A DNA stretch of 64,000 bases from Limosilactobacillus panis (GCF_019797825.1 NZ_CP081855.1:434001-498000); one strand, 5' to 3'. Positions 9,001 through 17,908 are shown, counted from the first letter of the stretch. Made by a program: numbers and translations. Notes: a model not told the origin generated them from the sequence alone.

Positions 9001-9112
9001 AAATAAGGTAAAGGAGGATCTTAATGAGTATCAAGTGTCTGTAAGAAGAATAGCTAGTTCTACCAATCAAAGAACTTTAATAGCCTCCCTAATTCCACCA
9101 CTTATTACCTGA
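6098..9112 (+). pseudogene. N6-adenine DNA methyltransferase (Eco57I/PglX-like), 5' part, interrupted by an IS
   Basis: Class I DNA methyltransferase with a long N-terminal region. The AdoMet-binding motif FSCGGGSFLRG lies at about residues 486-497, GVDIDYKAVIIASLTL follows, and the catalytic NPPW motif is at about 680-683. Next come the FTAVHRSYKFAVLSF motif (about 825) and RIASSTNQRTLIASLIPP just before the break, both typical of type IIG/BREX PglX-like enzymes. The frame ends at a TGA created by the IS at 9109. Removing the IS and one copy of the 7-bp target repeat joins this part in frame to 10670-11141, giving an open frame of 1160 codons. The segment after NPPW (target-recognition region) is visibly AT-richer than the N-terminal half. 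No clear nuclease motif was seen. Confidence 0.85.
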
Positions 9113-10662
9113 AACTTGAAAGCCCTGAATTGCAATGAAATCATTGTGGTTCAGGGCTTTTGGACGAAAAAAATAAAAAACGCAAGAACTCTTACGCTAT
9201 ACTTTAAGTGTCAAAATCAAAGTAGAAAAGAGTCTTGCGCTATGCAAATTATAAACCATTTCAGTACTGAAAACGATTCTCAAAACATTATTTCTCACTT
9301 CTTAAGCCTAATTGGTCTAGCTAAGCTAACTCACAGGGTGAATTTTAAGCGTCACTCATTATGTTCATTGAAAATGATCGTAGCTTGGTTAATGACAGCT
9401 CATTTTGAGCGTCTTTCGATCAATCGTGCTCATCCAGATTGCCATTTTACCCCAAGAACGGCACGGAATGTTTTGAATGATGGCCGTATTAACTGGCAGA
9501 AATTAGTCTGTTTAGTAGCGATTCAATTAATTCGCATCTTAACCCCGTTTATTGATGGTCGACGTCGTTTGGCATTAGTGCTTGATGATACTCTGTTAGC
9601 ACGTCGTTGGTCCCAAAAGACTGAATTATTAGCCAAGACCTATGACCACGATAAGCACGAGTATGTAAATGGTTACCGTGGCTTAACTCTCGGTTGGAGT
9701 GATGGTAATACTTTTTTGCCTATTAATTTTGCTTTAATGTCAACTCACCAGCCTGCTAATCTGATTGGATGCTTAGCGCAGATTACTGACCAACGTCAAA
9801 TTGCCGGTCAAAGAAGGGCTCAAGCTCAACGCCCAATGAACCAAGTGGCTCTAGAATTGATTAGACAAGCGCAAACACTAGGCGTGTCAGCTAAATACGT
9901 CCTTTTTGATTCTTGGTACAGTTCGCCGAAGATGTTTTGGCAACTCGCTCAGCTTCAGCTTTTTGGTGTGGGTATGCTCAAACGCAGCGCAAAAGTCTAT
10001 TATCGATATCGTGGTCGTCACTATAGCATTAAGGGTCTTTATCAACGTTTAGCAGCTTCTAAAATGAATTGTCGGCATCACTATCTTTACAGCAGTGTCA
10101 TTCAAGCCCAATATCATGGCCATCAGTTTCCGCTAAAAGTGGTTTTTGTATCCAAAAAGGGGCACCGTCAGGACTACCTAGTTTTAGCGACCACTAACTT
10201 AGCTATGCGGCCAGAAGAAATCATTCAATTGTACGGACGCCGCTGGCAAATTGAGACCTATTTCAAAGCTGCTAAGCAGTATTTAGCTCTTAATCGATCA
10301 CAAATTCAAAGTTACGACGGTCAATGTGGTTATATTGCCGTCACCATGATTACTTATGACTTATTGGCTTGGCAAGAACGACTTAATACTGATGATCGCA
10401 CAATTGGTGGACTCTTTTACATTATGAATCAAGCACTGCCAGATATTCGTTTTATGGACGCATTGGTCTACTTATTTCATGAACTGGGTCGAGCTGAGCT
10501 CAGCCTAACTGATCACATTGATGACATCATTAATCGATTCATAGCTCAGTTGCCAATAACGATCCAAAAAGCATTGAATACTGGCATCTAAAAGTCTAAT
10601 TTAGGCTGAGAAAAGCCGAAGCTGACGCAGCTCCGGCTAGTTTTCGTGCTTTCAAGTTTCAG
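9109..10662 (+). mobile_element. IS4-family insertion sequence, copy A (inside the methyltransferase gene)
   Basis: 1554 bp with terminal inverted repeats CTGAAACTTGAAAGC. A 7-bp duplication TTATTAC flanks it (9102-9108 and 10663-10669). Hairpins lie just inside both ends: AGCCCTGAA...TTCAGGGCT on the left and AAAAGCCG...CGGCTAGTTTT on the right. These would limit transcription into and out of the element, so downstream helicase expression may also drop. A second copy of identical length with an identical transposase is at 18434-19987, in the opposite orientation. Confidence 0.92.
9242..10591 (+). CDS. IS4-family transposase (copy A)
   Basis: 449 residues from the ATG at 9242. The frame is open further upstream, but that extension covers the terminal hairpin and promoter region. 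Catalytic features: LVLDDTLLARRW (first Asp region), VLFDSWYSS (second Asp), and the IS4-family signature Y-x2-R-x3-E-x6-K in YGRRWQIETYFKAAKQYL. The frame is intact and identical in protein sequence to copy B, which suggests recent transposition within this genome. Confidence 0.92.
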   Translation: MQIINHFSTENDSQNIISHFLSLIGLAKLTHRVNFKRHSLCSLKMIVAWLMTAHFERLSINRAHPDCHFTPRTARNVLNDGRINWQKLVCLVAIQLIRILTPFIDGRRRLALVLDDTLLARRWSQKTELLAKTYDHDKHEYVNGYRGLTLGWSDGNTFLPINFALMSTHQPANLIGCLAQITDQRQIAGQRRAQAQRPMNQVALELIRQAQTLGVSAKYVLFDSWYSSPKMFWQLAQLQLFGVGMLKRSAKVYYRYRGRHYSIKGLYQRLAASKMNCRHHYLYSSVIQAQYHGHQFPLKVVFVSKKGHRQDYLVLATTNLAMRPEEIIQLYGRRWQIETYFKAAKQYLALNRSQIQSYDGQCGYIAVTMITYDLLAWQERLNTDDRTIGGLFYIMNQALPDIRFMDALVYLFHELGRAELSLTDHIDDIINRFIAQLPITIQKALNTGI

Positions 10663-10669
10663 TTATTAC

Positions 10670-11141
10670 TTCTATGAATGTCCAAACTCAAATAAATGCT
10701 AATAAGATGGATATGAAAAATAAGCTTTTTATCCTCGGTGTCTTGAACTCGTATGTTTTGGACTTGGTACTACGTTCGGTTATAACCTCTTCTTCTGTAA
10801 GTCTTACCTCTTTATACACTGTACCTCTACCTAATGAAGAAGACTTTAAGGATAGTAATTCTATAATTCAAATTGTTAAAGAATTACTTAAAGAAAATAA
10901 AGACGAATATGGAGATTTAGATGCGTTGGTCCCTGGAGAAGATTATCAAGGCTATAAACATGATACTTTAATTGCAGAACTCAACGCTAGAGTAATGATT
11001 GATTTCGGAATAACCAGGCAAGAAGCGATCACATTAATGCGTACCTTTAAAAGTGCTAAATATAAAAAATTTGTGCAAGAGGAAACCCAGCGAATTATAG
11101 ACTGCTATGATAGATTAAGCGAAGGTGACCAGAATGAGTAG
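10670..11141 (+). pseudogene. N6-adenine methyltransferase, severed 3' part
   Basis: These 157 codons continue the frame broken at 9108. They contain FILGVLNSYVLDLVLRSVI, the conserved C-terminal helix that follows the RTLIASLIPP motif in PglX/type IIG-like methylases, then an acidic, helical tail. On its own the piece has no promoter or ribosome-binding site. Its stop overlaps the start of the helicase gene by 8 bp, showing the two genes were translationally coupled before the insertion. Confidence 0.82.
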
Positions 11142-14100
11142 CCAATCAATTGAACATAAATTATATTCAGAACACGTTATTGATAACCGCCGCGTGTCAA
11201 TGGTTGATGCTCTTAAATACTTGTTAAAGCAGGAAGAGTTTAAAACCCTGGATGTTGCAGTGGGGTACTTCTATATCACCGGTCTGTTACTATTGAAAGA
11301 TGAGTTTACAGATTTCATGGATCGGCGAAATGGCCACTTTCGGATCCTAATGGGGAACGAAACTAATGGAGATACCGTTAATGTTCTAGATGGCTCTAAC
11401 TATCGAAACTATGCTGAGCTAATTGCATCTAAGAGCAAACGCGATACACAAAATATTTCTGATAAAGAGTTTCTTGGCAAAATTGCTGAGTGGATTACCT
11501 CTGGCCGGATAGAAGTGAAGGTTTACGTTGGCCAGGCTAATTACTTCCATGCTAAAAGCTATTTGTTTGCGTCTACCCTTAATTCTGATCGAGGAACAGC
11601 TATTGTCGGTTCATCTAATTTTTCAAAGGCCGGGTTGCAAGGAAACACCGAGTTGAATGTACTTACCCAGGATGGATTCTTTGCTCTACATAACTGGTAT
11701 AACGATCTTTGGCTATCCAATGATGAAGTTGCTGACTTTTCGCCCGATTTAATTAAGATCGTTAAAAGTAGCGGGGCTAAGCAAGCTGTTCAAGAATATA
11801 TTCCAGTTAAGGAAAATTACTATAACTTTGCCAACATGTATGGCCACCCATACTCTGAATTAGATCCTAAACAAAACTGGGTTAAAGAACTTTACCAGCA
11901 CCAGCGCACTGGGGTAATCAGTGTTAAAGAGAAACTCGACTCATTAGATACAGCAGTGCTTTCGGATGGTGTTGGGCTTGGAAAAACCCGGACAGCAGCA
12001 GGGGTAATTAGACTTTACCTGGCGTCTGAAACTATCAATAATATCTTAGTTGTAGCTGACACAAAATTGAAGGGCCAATGGCGGTCAGAACTAAAGGCAG
12101 TGGGGGTGAAGCCTAATGATTATCAATTTATCTCCCGCCAAAAGCTGGTAGAACTGCCTGATAAACAATTACGAGAGGCAAATTATACCTTAATGGTGAT
12201 TGATGAGGCACACCTTGGCTTCAAAAATAACAACACTAAGGCCTACCGCAAAGTAGCCATGATGAAGCAGGCCAACCCAAAAATGAAGGGCTTGATGATG
12301 ACAGCAACTCCTTGGAATAACCAGCGGGAAGATGTTATCAATATTGGATCATTGTTCTTAAACATTGATGCTATCCCGAATGACCGCCTATACAAGCAAT
12401 ACTTTCTTTTGTCCCCAAATGTAGTGTCAAATAAGGTAGTCAAACGGTTAGCAGCCGATGATAGGGCCTTTGAGGAATTCTGGAATGATATTTACTTGCA
12501 GCGAACTCGGAAGACTTACGGTGGCCAAGGAGCACGATTTCCACACCGGAACTTTCCAAGCGTTGATATTCAATACGAACCACGGAAAAACCAAATTTTT
12601 GCGGATAACTTCCAGATTATTGAGCAACTGAAGTTCCCTTATCAGGACCCCATCAAATACATTGATGATAGCAAAGAAGAACTTGGTGCCAAACAGTTGA
12701 AGATGATGCTTCTGAAGCGGGCTGATTCAAGCTGGGAAGCCTTTGCCAATTCTTTGCAGCATATTGTTGATAAGTTGGAGCAGCTTAAGAGCCTGCATCT
12801 GGACCAGTTTGCCCAGCTCAAAGGGCACGGTCTCCTGGAACACTACAAAGCTTATCTGGGAGTGGCCTATCATCTAACCGAGTATCAATTCAAGAACATC
12901 GGCGCTTTCGATGCATTGGATGAGACACAGGGCGCAGTTAAAAGTGCTGACCAGAGCATGCAGGCCAAGGTCCGTCAGCACCAATATTTAGAAAAAATTA
13001 CTGCCCAGGTCGAAGGTATTAAGCTCCCCCAAGCTAAAAAAGCAGTTGCTCAGATGACAGCCGACTGTGACCGGGATTTAGACACTTTGAAGTCTTTGAT
13101 TAGCAACTTGAAGGCAGCTTATAGCAAGATTGACGAGAAGGTTGATAAGATTATTCAGTGTGTCGATGAAGAGCATCAAAAGGGCCACAAGGTTCTCCTA
13201 ATCTCGCAATTTGCGGATACGGTTCGGTATTACTATGAGCGTCTGTATCAGCATTATAACGGCTCCAAAGTCACGTTCCCGATGGGTATGATTACCGGCG
13301 GCATTAACAAAGGTAACGGAGAAACAAATGCTATGCTAAACCAGAAGAGCTCCAATAAGGCAGATGTTCTAGTTCACTTCTCACCTATCTCAAAGAAGAG
13401 GCCGGAATTAATCAAAGAAGGCAAGACGATTGACCTGGTAGTGGGGACAGATACTGTTTCAACCGGACAAAACCTACAAGATGCCGTAACCTTGATGAAT
13501 ATTGACCTGCCATACAATCCGATGACACTTGAACAGCGGATCGGACGTATTGACCGGCCTTTGCCAGAAAGTAGTGATAAGGACCAGATCTACATCTACA
13601 CGTTTCCTATTTACGAGTCCATTAACTCACAACTGAAAATGCTAAAGCGGTTAGGAAATAAAATGGCTGGCGTGCTTAATGACACCGAGTTTGATAACGT
13701 GGTGCTGCCTCAATACGAAGGCTACTTGAAGGCCAGTCAGGCTAAGAAGCATAACGCTGTTAAGTCGATGCTTGATCAGACTGAGAAACAATTGATGAAT
13801 CATACAAAATTCTCTTCTGAAAAGCATTCCGAGGCTTATCAAATGGCTAACCGACGTATGTACAACTTCAAGGTTAATCAGATTAAGCCACAAAAACACC
13901 CTCTGCTACCTACATATAGTTTCTCTGACAATTCTGAGCAATTTTCCGTAGTAGTTATGGAAATTAACTATAAGGACGTTAATGGTGCACAAATAAGCCG
14001 TGAGAGAGTGCTGGTGAATGCGGATAAGGGAGAAGAAATAGGCATCATTGACGCTGAAAAGAATCTTAATGAGGCCATCAATCATGACTGGCATAACTCA

Positions 14101-14595
14101 CAAGCTCTTTCTATATCGGTTGCATCAGCCAAAACTCAAAGTATCCAAGAAGGACTTGGACAGGTCAAAAAACGGCTGGTTGAGCGCTTAAACAAACAAC
14201 GAGAATTTTTTGATGAGAACTCCCGGAGTCTTACGAACAGTACGGCTATTCGGGCAGCCAAGAATCTTCGAGAGAGCGCAAGCAAGAATGAAAATATGGT
14301 TTTGCAAAAGCTCCAGTCTGTGAACGTTGAACCAAGACAATTTGGGGACATTATCCAGTACATCCAAACAATCGACAAGGATGATGACCTCTTCCCAATA
14401 GTTAAAGAAATTGCCGGGAATGCAGATGTGTTCTGGATGAACATCAAAGACTACATTGAGTTCTTCAATCCTGACCAGATCAAAGAAATGGAGCGGGTGG
14501 GGAAGAACATTAGACGAGTAGATCAACGGAAAGCTGACCTTAACCAGACAGATTATCGCGTATTGACAGGCAACCTGGTTTTACCATACAAGTAG
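11134..14595 (+). CDS. PLD-like nuclease domain fused to an SNF2-type helicase (defence protein)
   Basis: About 1153 residues. The N-terminal phospholipase-D-like domain has FHAKSYLF (about residue 137) and GSSNFSKAG (about 158). A superfamily 2 helicase follows: LYQHQ, Walker A DGVGLGKT (about 278), VIDEAH (about 355), MTATPWNN, then STGQNLQ and QRIGRIDRP (about 800), the SNF2/RapA-like motif set. The ATG at 11134 has GAAGGTGA ahead and overlaps the methyltransferase stop; an in-frame GTG at 11125 is less likely. With the methyltransferase it forms a compact restriction-like pair reminiscent of DISARM components, but drmA and drmB are absent. The frame is intact. Role in phage defence is inferred. 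Confidence 0.85.
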   Translation: MSSQSIEHKLYSEHVIDNRRVSMVDALKYLLKQEEFKTLDVAVGYFYITGLLLLKDEFTDFMDRRNGHFRILMGNETNGDTVNVLDGSNYRNYAELIASKSKRDTQNISDKEFLGKIAEWITSGRIEVKVYVGQANYFHAKSYLFASTLNSDRGTAIVGSSNFSKAGLQGNTELNVLTQDGFFALHNWYNDLWLSNDEVADFSPDLIKIVKSSGAKQAVQEYIPVKENYYNFANMYGHPYSELDPKQNWVKELYQHQRTGVISVKEKLDSLDTAVLSDGVGLGKTRTAAGVIRLYLASETINNILVVADTKLKGQWRSELKAVGVKPNDYQFISRQKLVELPDKQLREANYTLMVIDEAHLGFKNNNTKAYRKVAMMKQANPKMKGLMMTATPWNNQREDVINIGSLFLNIDAIPNDRLYKQYFLLSPNVVSNKVVKRLAADDRAFEEFWNDIYLQRTRKTYGGQGARFPHRNFPSVDIQYEPRKNQIFADNFQIIEQLKFPYQDPIKYIDDSKEELGAKQLKMMLLKRADSSWEAFANSLQHIVDKLEQLKSLHLDQFAQLKGHGLLEHYKAYLGVAYHLTEYQFKNIGAFDALDETQGAVKSADQSMQAKVRQHQYLEKITAQVEGIKLPQAKKAVAQMTADCDRDLDTLKSLISNLKAAYSKIDEKVDKIIQCVDEEHQKGHKVLLISQFADTVRYYYERLYQHYNGSKVTFPMGMITGGINKGNGETNAMLNQKSSNKADVLVHFSPISKKRPELIKEGKTIDLVVGTDTVSTGQNLQDAVTLMNIDLPYNPMTLEQRIGRIDRPLPESSDKDQIYIYTFPIYESINSQLKMLKRLGNKMAGVLNDTEFDNVVLPQYEGYLKASQAKKHNAVKSMLDQTEKQLMNHTKFSSEKHSEAYQMANRRMYNFKVNQIKPQKHPLLPTYSFSDNSEQFSVVVMEINYKDVNGAQISRERVLVNADKGEEIGIIDAEKNLNEAINHDWHNSQALSISVASAKTQSIQEGLGQVKKRLVERLNKQREFFDENSRSLTNSTAIRAAKNLRESASKNENMVLQKLQSVNVEPRQFGDIIQYIQTIDKDDDLFPIVKEIAGNADVFWMNIKDYIEFFNPDQIKEMERVGKNIRRVDQRKADLNQTDYRVLTGNLVLPYK

Positions 14596-14762
14596 AAACT
14601 AATAAAATAGCGAATTTAATGAGTATAATGGAAAAAGCAACTCTGTACTTAATTCGAGTGGGAATAATTGAAAGATTAATCCACAATTCAGTTTTGCATT
14701 GATAGACTTACACCGACTATCGTTTTAACAGGATATTTATAAAACTGATATTTTATATAATC
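14596..14762. other. AT-rich intergenic stretch, nothing clear
   Basis: Between the helicase stop and the IS1182-family element. No gene, clear terminator or RNA was recognised. Confidence 0.4.
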
Positions 14763-16552
14763 AAAGGGGCTGTGACATAAGTCCCAAATAATTGGAGTTA
14801 GATGAAATTTTCGGATTTCATTTAACTCCATTTTCCTTTAAAATATTAGTAAAAGAAAAGACATCGACTTGACCGTCGATGCCTCCAAAATACCCTCGAA
14901 AGGATACAAAAACATTGGAACCTGATTATAACATGAATCAACTTAGTTTGAACATACCTACTGCTTATGAACCTGAGTTAAATCATCCAGCACGTTATAT
15001 TAATCGGCTGGTTGAAAGCTTAGCGCTGCGGCGACCCAATATTATGGGTCGACCAAGAGAGTATGATCCACGAATGCTGTTAAAGTTAGTTTTACTGGCT
15101 TACAGCTATGGTATCATTTCCTCTAGGAAAATTGAACGCTTTGCTCGTGAAAACATTGTTGCGATGTGGTTGACTCAAGAACAGCGTCCAGCCTACCGCA
15201 CCATTGCTCGCTTCATTGTCTCCCAAGAATTGGAAGATATGATTCAGAGTAGTTTCAAGGAATTTCATGACTATTTAAAGGCTCAGGGAATGATCGATGA
15301 GGCTTCATTCATTGATGGCACTAAGATTTTAGCTAACGCAAATAAGTTTTCCTTTGTTTGGAAGAAACGCACCATTAAGTATCGCGAATTAAACGTTGAA
15401 AAGGCTCAAAAACTAATTCGTGAAATTAAGCAAGCAGAAGTTAAGATTGATGTTGATGAAGATAGCTTTGACATTGATCAACTTGATACGATTATTGCCT
15501 TACTTGAACAACGGATTGAAGAGTTAAACCAACGGGTGGCCGAAACCGCAAAGGTTTCGCCCAATCCGGTCAAGCAGGAACGACGTCATGCCAAAAAGTA
15601 TCTCCATGCTTTAGACCATTGTCGTCAAAAGCATCTTGAATACCAAGCCCAATCGCAGATTGCTGGCCAACGTAATAGCTATTCCAAAACCGATCATGAC
15701 GCTACTTTTATGCGTTTAAAGGAAGATCCGATGCGTAATGGTCAAACAAAGCCAGCGTATAATCTTCAAATTATGACTAGCTCACAGTACGTGCTGGGTT
15801 ATGAACTCATGCAGAACCCAACCGATACTAGAACATTAATCCCATTCTTATCTCATCTCGCCCAGAACGAAGTTTTGGGGCGAGAAATTGTTGCCGATGC
15901 TGGTTACGGATCAGAACGCAATTATAAGTATATCGAAGATGAGCTATCTGATTGTACAGCTTTAATTCCTTACAGCACCATGATTAAAGAGAATAGCCGT
16001 AAGTGGCGTTCTGATGATCGAAAAGTAATGAACTGGGAATATCATGAGGCTGATGACTTTTATGTAAACCCACAGGGCGTCCGATTCAACTTTAAACGAT
16101 ACGCATACCGAAATGATAAATACAAATTCCGTCGTGATTTCAAAGTATATCAAGCAGAGAAGTATGATGAGAATCATCAAATTATTTCTCAGGCATTAAC
16201 ACCATATGGGAACACTAAGTACCTTATGGTGAACCCACAGTGGGAATATTTTAAGTCGAAAGCTCGCGAGTCGCTTTCAAATTCCAACACTTACTCCCGT
16301 CGTAAGTACGATGTAGAGACTGTTTTTGGTAACTTGAAGGCTTATTTGGGTTTTAAAAGATTCACAGTACGTGGTCTTAAGAAAGCCAAAAGACAAATTG
16401 GGATTGCTTTAATGGCATTAAACATGAAGAAAATGGCCGGAAGGCCGCTCATTTTCTCAAAATATTCAGATAATCAAAAAGCTCCATTCAGAATTTTTGT
16501 TAAATTCCGAATGGAGCTTCTGATTCAGAGGCTTTTTGTCACAACCCCTTTT
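14763..16552 (+). mobile_element. IS1182-family insertion sequence (copy A)
   Basis: Ends share AAAGGGG, then C or T, then TGTGACA, as inverted repeats (14763-14777 and the complement near 16538-16552). A subterminal hairpin (GGAGTTAGATGAAAT...ATTTCATTTAACTCC) lies inside the left end, and another (AGCTCCATTC...GAATGGAGCT) inside the right end. No target duplication was recognised. It is unrelated at its ends to the other IS1182-type element at 48843. Confidence 0.78.
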
Positions 16553-16588
16553 CTACTGCATGATTACTATTTTTTATCCTTCTTATAA
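14915..16588 (+). CDS. IS1182-family transposase whose frame runs past the IS end
   Basis: DDE transposase of about 557 residues. Recognisable parts are YDPRMLLKLVLLAYSYG, FIDGTKILANANKFSFVWKK, NSYSKTDHDATFMRLKEDP, EIVADAGYGSERNY, and YDVETVFGNLKAYLGFKRF near the end. Starts: a TTG at 14915 with AAAGGA ahead; ATG 14933 and ATG 14879 are alternatives. The stop at 16588 lies about 36 bp beyond the right inverted repeat, so the last dozen residues come from flanking DNA and the frame overlaps the end of the convergent gene by 22 bp. This suggests loss of the original stop or a read-through copy. Confidence 0.85.
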   Translation: MEPDYNMNQLSLNIPTAYEPELNHPARYINRLVESLALRRPNIMGRPREYDPRMLLKLVLLAYSYGIISSRKIERFARENIVAMWLTQEQRPAYRTIARFIVSQELEDMIQSSFKEFHDYLKAQGMIDEASFIDGTKILANANKFSFVWKKRTIKYRELNVEKAQKLIREIKQAEVKIDVDEDSFDIDQLDTIIALLEQRIEELNQRVAETAKVSPNPVKQERRHAKKYLHALDHCRQKHLEYQAQSQIAGQRNSYSKTDHDATFMRLKEDPMRNGQTKPAYNLQIMTSSQYVLGYELMQNPTDTRTLIPFLSHLAQNEVLGREIVADAGYGSERNYKYIEDELSDCTALIPYSTMIKENSRKWRSDDRKVMNWEYHEADDFYVNPQGVRFNFKRYAYRNDKYKFRRDFKVYQAEKYDENHQIISQALTPYGNTKYLMVNPQWEYFKSKARESLSNSNTYSRRKYDVETVFGNLKAYLGFKRFTVRGLKKAKRQIGIALMALNMKKMAGRPLIFSKYSDNQKAPFRIFVKFRMELLIQRLFVTTPFLLHDYYFLSFL

Positions 16589-17484
16589 ATGTCACAGCCT
16601 AAATTAACGGCCAAAGTTTCTTCCATATTTTGGGTCTGAAATTTTATATTACACATCATTTCATCAGGAGCAAGGTCTTGTTCAATAGAATCAATAGCTC
16701 GTTGCATAGCTTTTATAAAATTACCATTTTCGTTAATGACATTTATAACTTGTCCCTGTGAATAAGCAATTCGGTCTAAGTGATAACCCTCCGGTGCAGG
16801 ACCAAAGGCAACTTGCGGAGCATTATGCTTAGTTTTTCTGACTCTACTTTGCATTTCAAAAGCTGAATTTTCCTTTTCAACATCAGTAGGGAAGGGAATC
16901 CTTTGTTCAGCATTGAGGAAAGGCTTTTCCTTTGGAGAGATAGTTATAGAATTAACGTCTAATTGATTATCACTTAATAGTAAAGTTTTATTGTATGCTT
17001 TAACTATCCTATCATTTAGTTTAAACAAAAGTGGGGTAATGTCTGTTTCAATTAGTTTAGAGGTACTTGGATTGCTAGATTTTATAGGGAATGTATCATC
17101 GTTACCTGTAATATCTACATAATAGAGTCCCTTGTTACTTTTTTTGCTTTTAATTGTATCGAGTTTAGATAATAGATAATTTTTGTCTACGGTCTTTTCT
17201 AGCTTTTTGTTATCTAAAATATTATTAATATAATCAGTATCGATTGCTAGAATGCGGAAATTAGTAATGATATAAAAATCATAAGATAGAAATGAAGGGC
17301 TGTCATTATGAAAAATATATAGAATATCTTCGTTTGCGTAATAATTGTCCGACTTTTTTAAATCAAGTTGCATTGGATTATCCAGTGCGGCAGAATAAAC
17401 AATATCTAATATAACAGCACTTAAATCATCATTTTGATTAAGGTCATAATTTTCTTTACAATTTTTGGCATATCTAATATACAT
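16567..17484 (-). CDS. Unknown protein, 305 residues, island cargo
   Basis: I do not recognise a family. The protein is soluble by appearance (no signal peptide, no clear membrane segment), acidic and Asn/Asp/Lys-rich, with AT-rich codons unlike core genes. The N-terminal half reads as alternating strands and helices (ILYIFHNDSPSFLSYDFYII). The C-terminal part contains GPAPEGYHLDRIAYSQGQV and a final acidic helix. The ATG follows a weak GAGATG. It runs opposite to the methyltransferase-helicase pair, and its stop is 15 bp from the IS1182 right end. Membership of the defence cargo is only suggested by position. Confidence 0.65.
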   Translation of the reverse strand: MYIRYAKNCKENYDLNQNDDLSAVILDIVYSAALDNPMQLDLKKSDNYYANEDILYIFHNDSPSFLSYDFYIITNFRILAIDTDYINNILDNKKLEKTVDKNYLLSKLDTIKSKKSNKGLYYVDITGNDDTFPIKSSNPSTSKLIETDITPLLFKLNDRIVKAYNKTLLLSDNQLDVNSITISPKEKPFLNAEQRIPFPTDVEKENSAFEMQSRVRKTKHNAPQVAFGPAPEGYHLDRIAYSQGQVINVINENGNFIKAMQRAIDSIEQDLAPDEMMCNIKFQTQNMEETLAVNLGCDIYKKDKK

Positions 17485-17551
17485 AAGATCATCTCATTAG
17501 TTTAATTGATTTTCTAATATTTTATTGTAACGCAAAACATATAAAGCTAGA

Positions 17552-17565
17552 CTATTTATAAATAG
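17552..17565. promoter_or_regulatory. Perfect 14-bp palindrome CTATTTATAAATAG
   Basis: It lies upstream of the 305-residue gene (minus strand) and next to a terminator hairpin. It could be an operator or be chance in AT-rich DNA. Confidence 0.25.
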
Positions 17566-17567
17566 CG

Positions 17568-17599
17568 AAAGCGTCTCACAATTTAATGTGGGACGCTTT
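17568..17599 (+). terminator. Hairpin terminator
   Basis: AAAGCGTCTCACA / TGTGGGACGCTTT with a short AT loop, followed on the plus strand by ATTGGTT and on the minus strand by an A/T-rich stretch. It may insulate the toxin-antitoxin module from the minus-strand gene. Confidence 0.55.
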
Positions 17600-17720
17600 A
17601 TTGGTTAAATATCATAACAATGCTAAAATTACATAGCAGGCAAGTTTAATGGACGGTGGCCGACAAACATTTCGGAGGTGGTTCCTATGAACCTTAGACT
17701 GATGAAAGGATTATCGGCAC

Positions 17721-17810
17721 ATGAGCGCTTACCAAGCACTTATGTTAATGCTGGCTTTTGCGACTTTCATAGTTGCTTTGCTGACTTTTATTTTCACATT
17801 TTGTGCATAA
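17721..17810 (+). CDS. Type I toxin, putative holin-like (Lpt family)
   Basis: A 29-residue peptide, MSAYQALMLMLAFATFIV followed by ALLTFIFTFCA. It is a single membrane segment of the holin-like toxin family found in lactobacilli (Lpt of L. rhamnosus plasmids, related to TxpA/BsrG types). Such peptides insert in the membrane and are silenced by a small antisense RNA. GAAAGGA lies upstream of the ATG. Downstream is a bidirectional terminator (17812-17857), and a minus-strand promoter faces the gene, exactly the layout of the type I modules. It is too short for ordinary gene calling. High confidence in type; silencing is inferred. Confidence 0.82.
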   Translation: MSAYQALMLMLAFATFIVALLTFIFTFCA

Positions 17811-17908
17811 TAAAAGACCGTCCTACTAACTTTGGCCGGTTACGGACGATCTTTTATTAGCTCTAAGTAACCAGGTCACCGTCTTTGAAACGGGCCTGCT
17901 TTTTATGT
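17806..17908 (-). ncRNA. Probable antisense antitoxin RNA of the type I module
   Basis: An extended minus-10 element TGTTATAAT is read on the minus strand (17915-17923). It would start a transcript of about 100 nt running toward the toxin gene and ending at the shared terminator. A second stem (CAGG..CCGT / ACGG.CCTG, 17870-17899) lies within it. Ends are estimated from motifs, not measured. Confidence 0.55.
17812..17857. terminator. Bidirectional terminator shared by toxin mRNA and antisense RNA
   Basis: AAAAGA and CGTCC pair with GGACG and TCTTTT around a GC-containing loop; T-runs follow on both strands. Toxin and antisense transcripts would overlap here. Confidence 0.6.

Noticed and set aside
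6098..14595. A full BREX or DISARM system
   Set aside because: No brxA/B/C, pglZ, drmA or drmB genes are present; only a methyltransferase and a PLD-SNF2 helicase. I therefore describe the pair without naming it.
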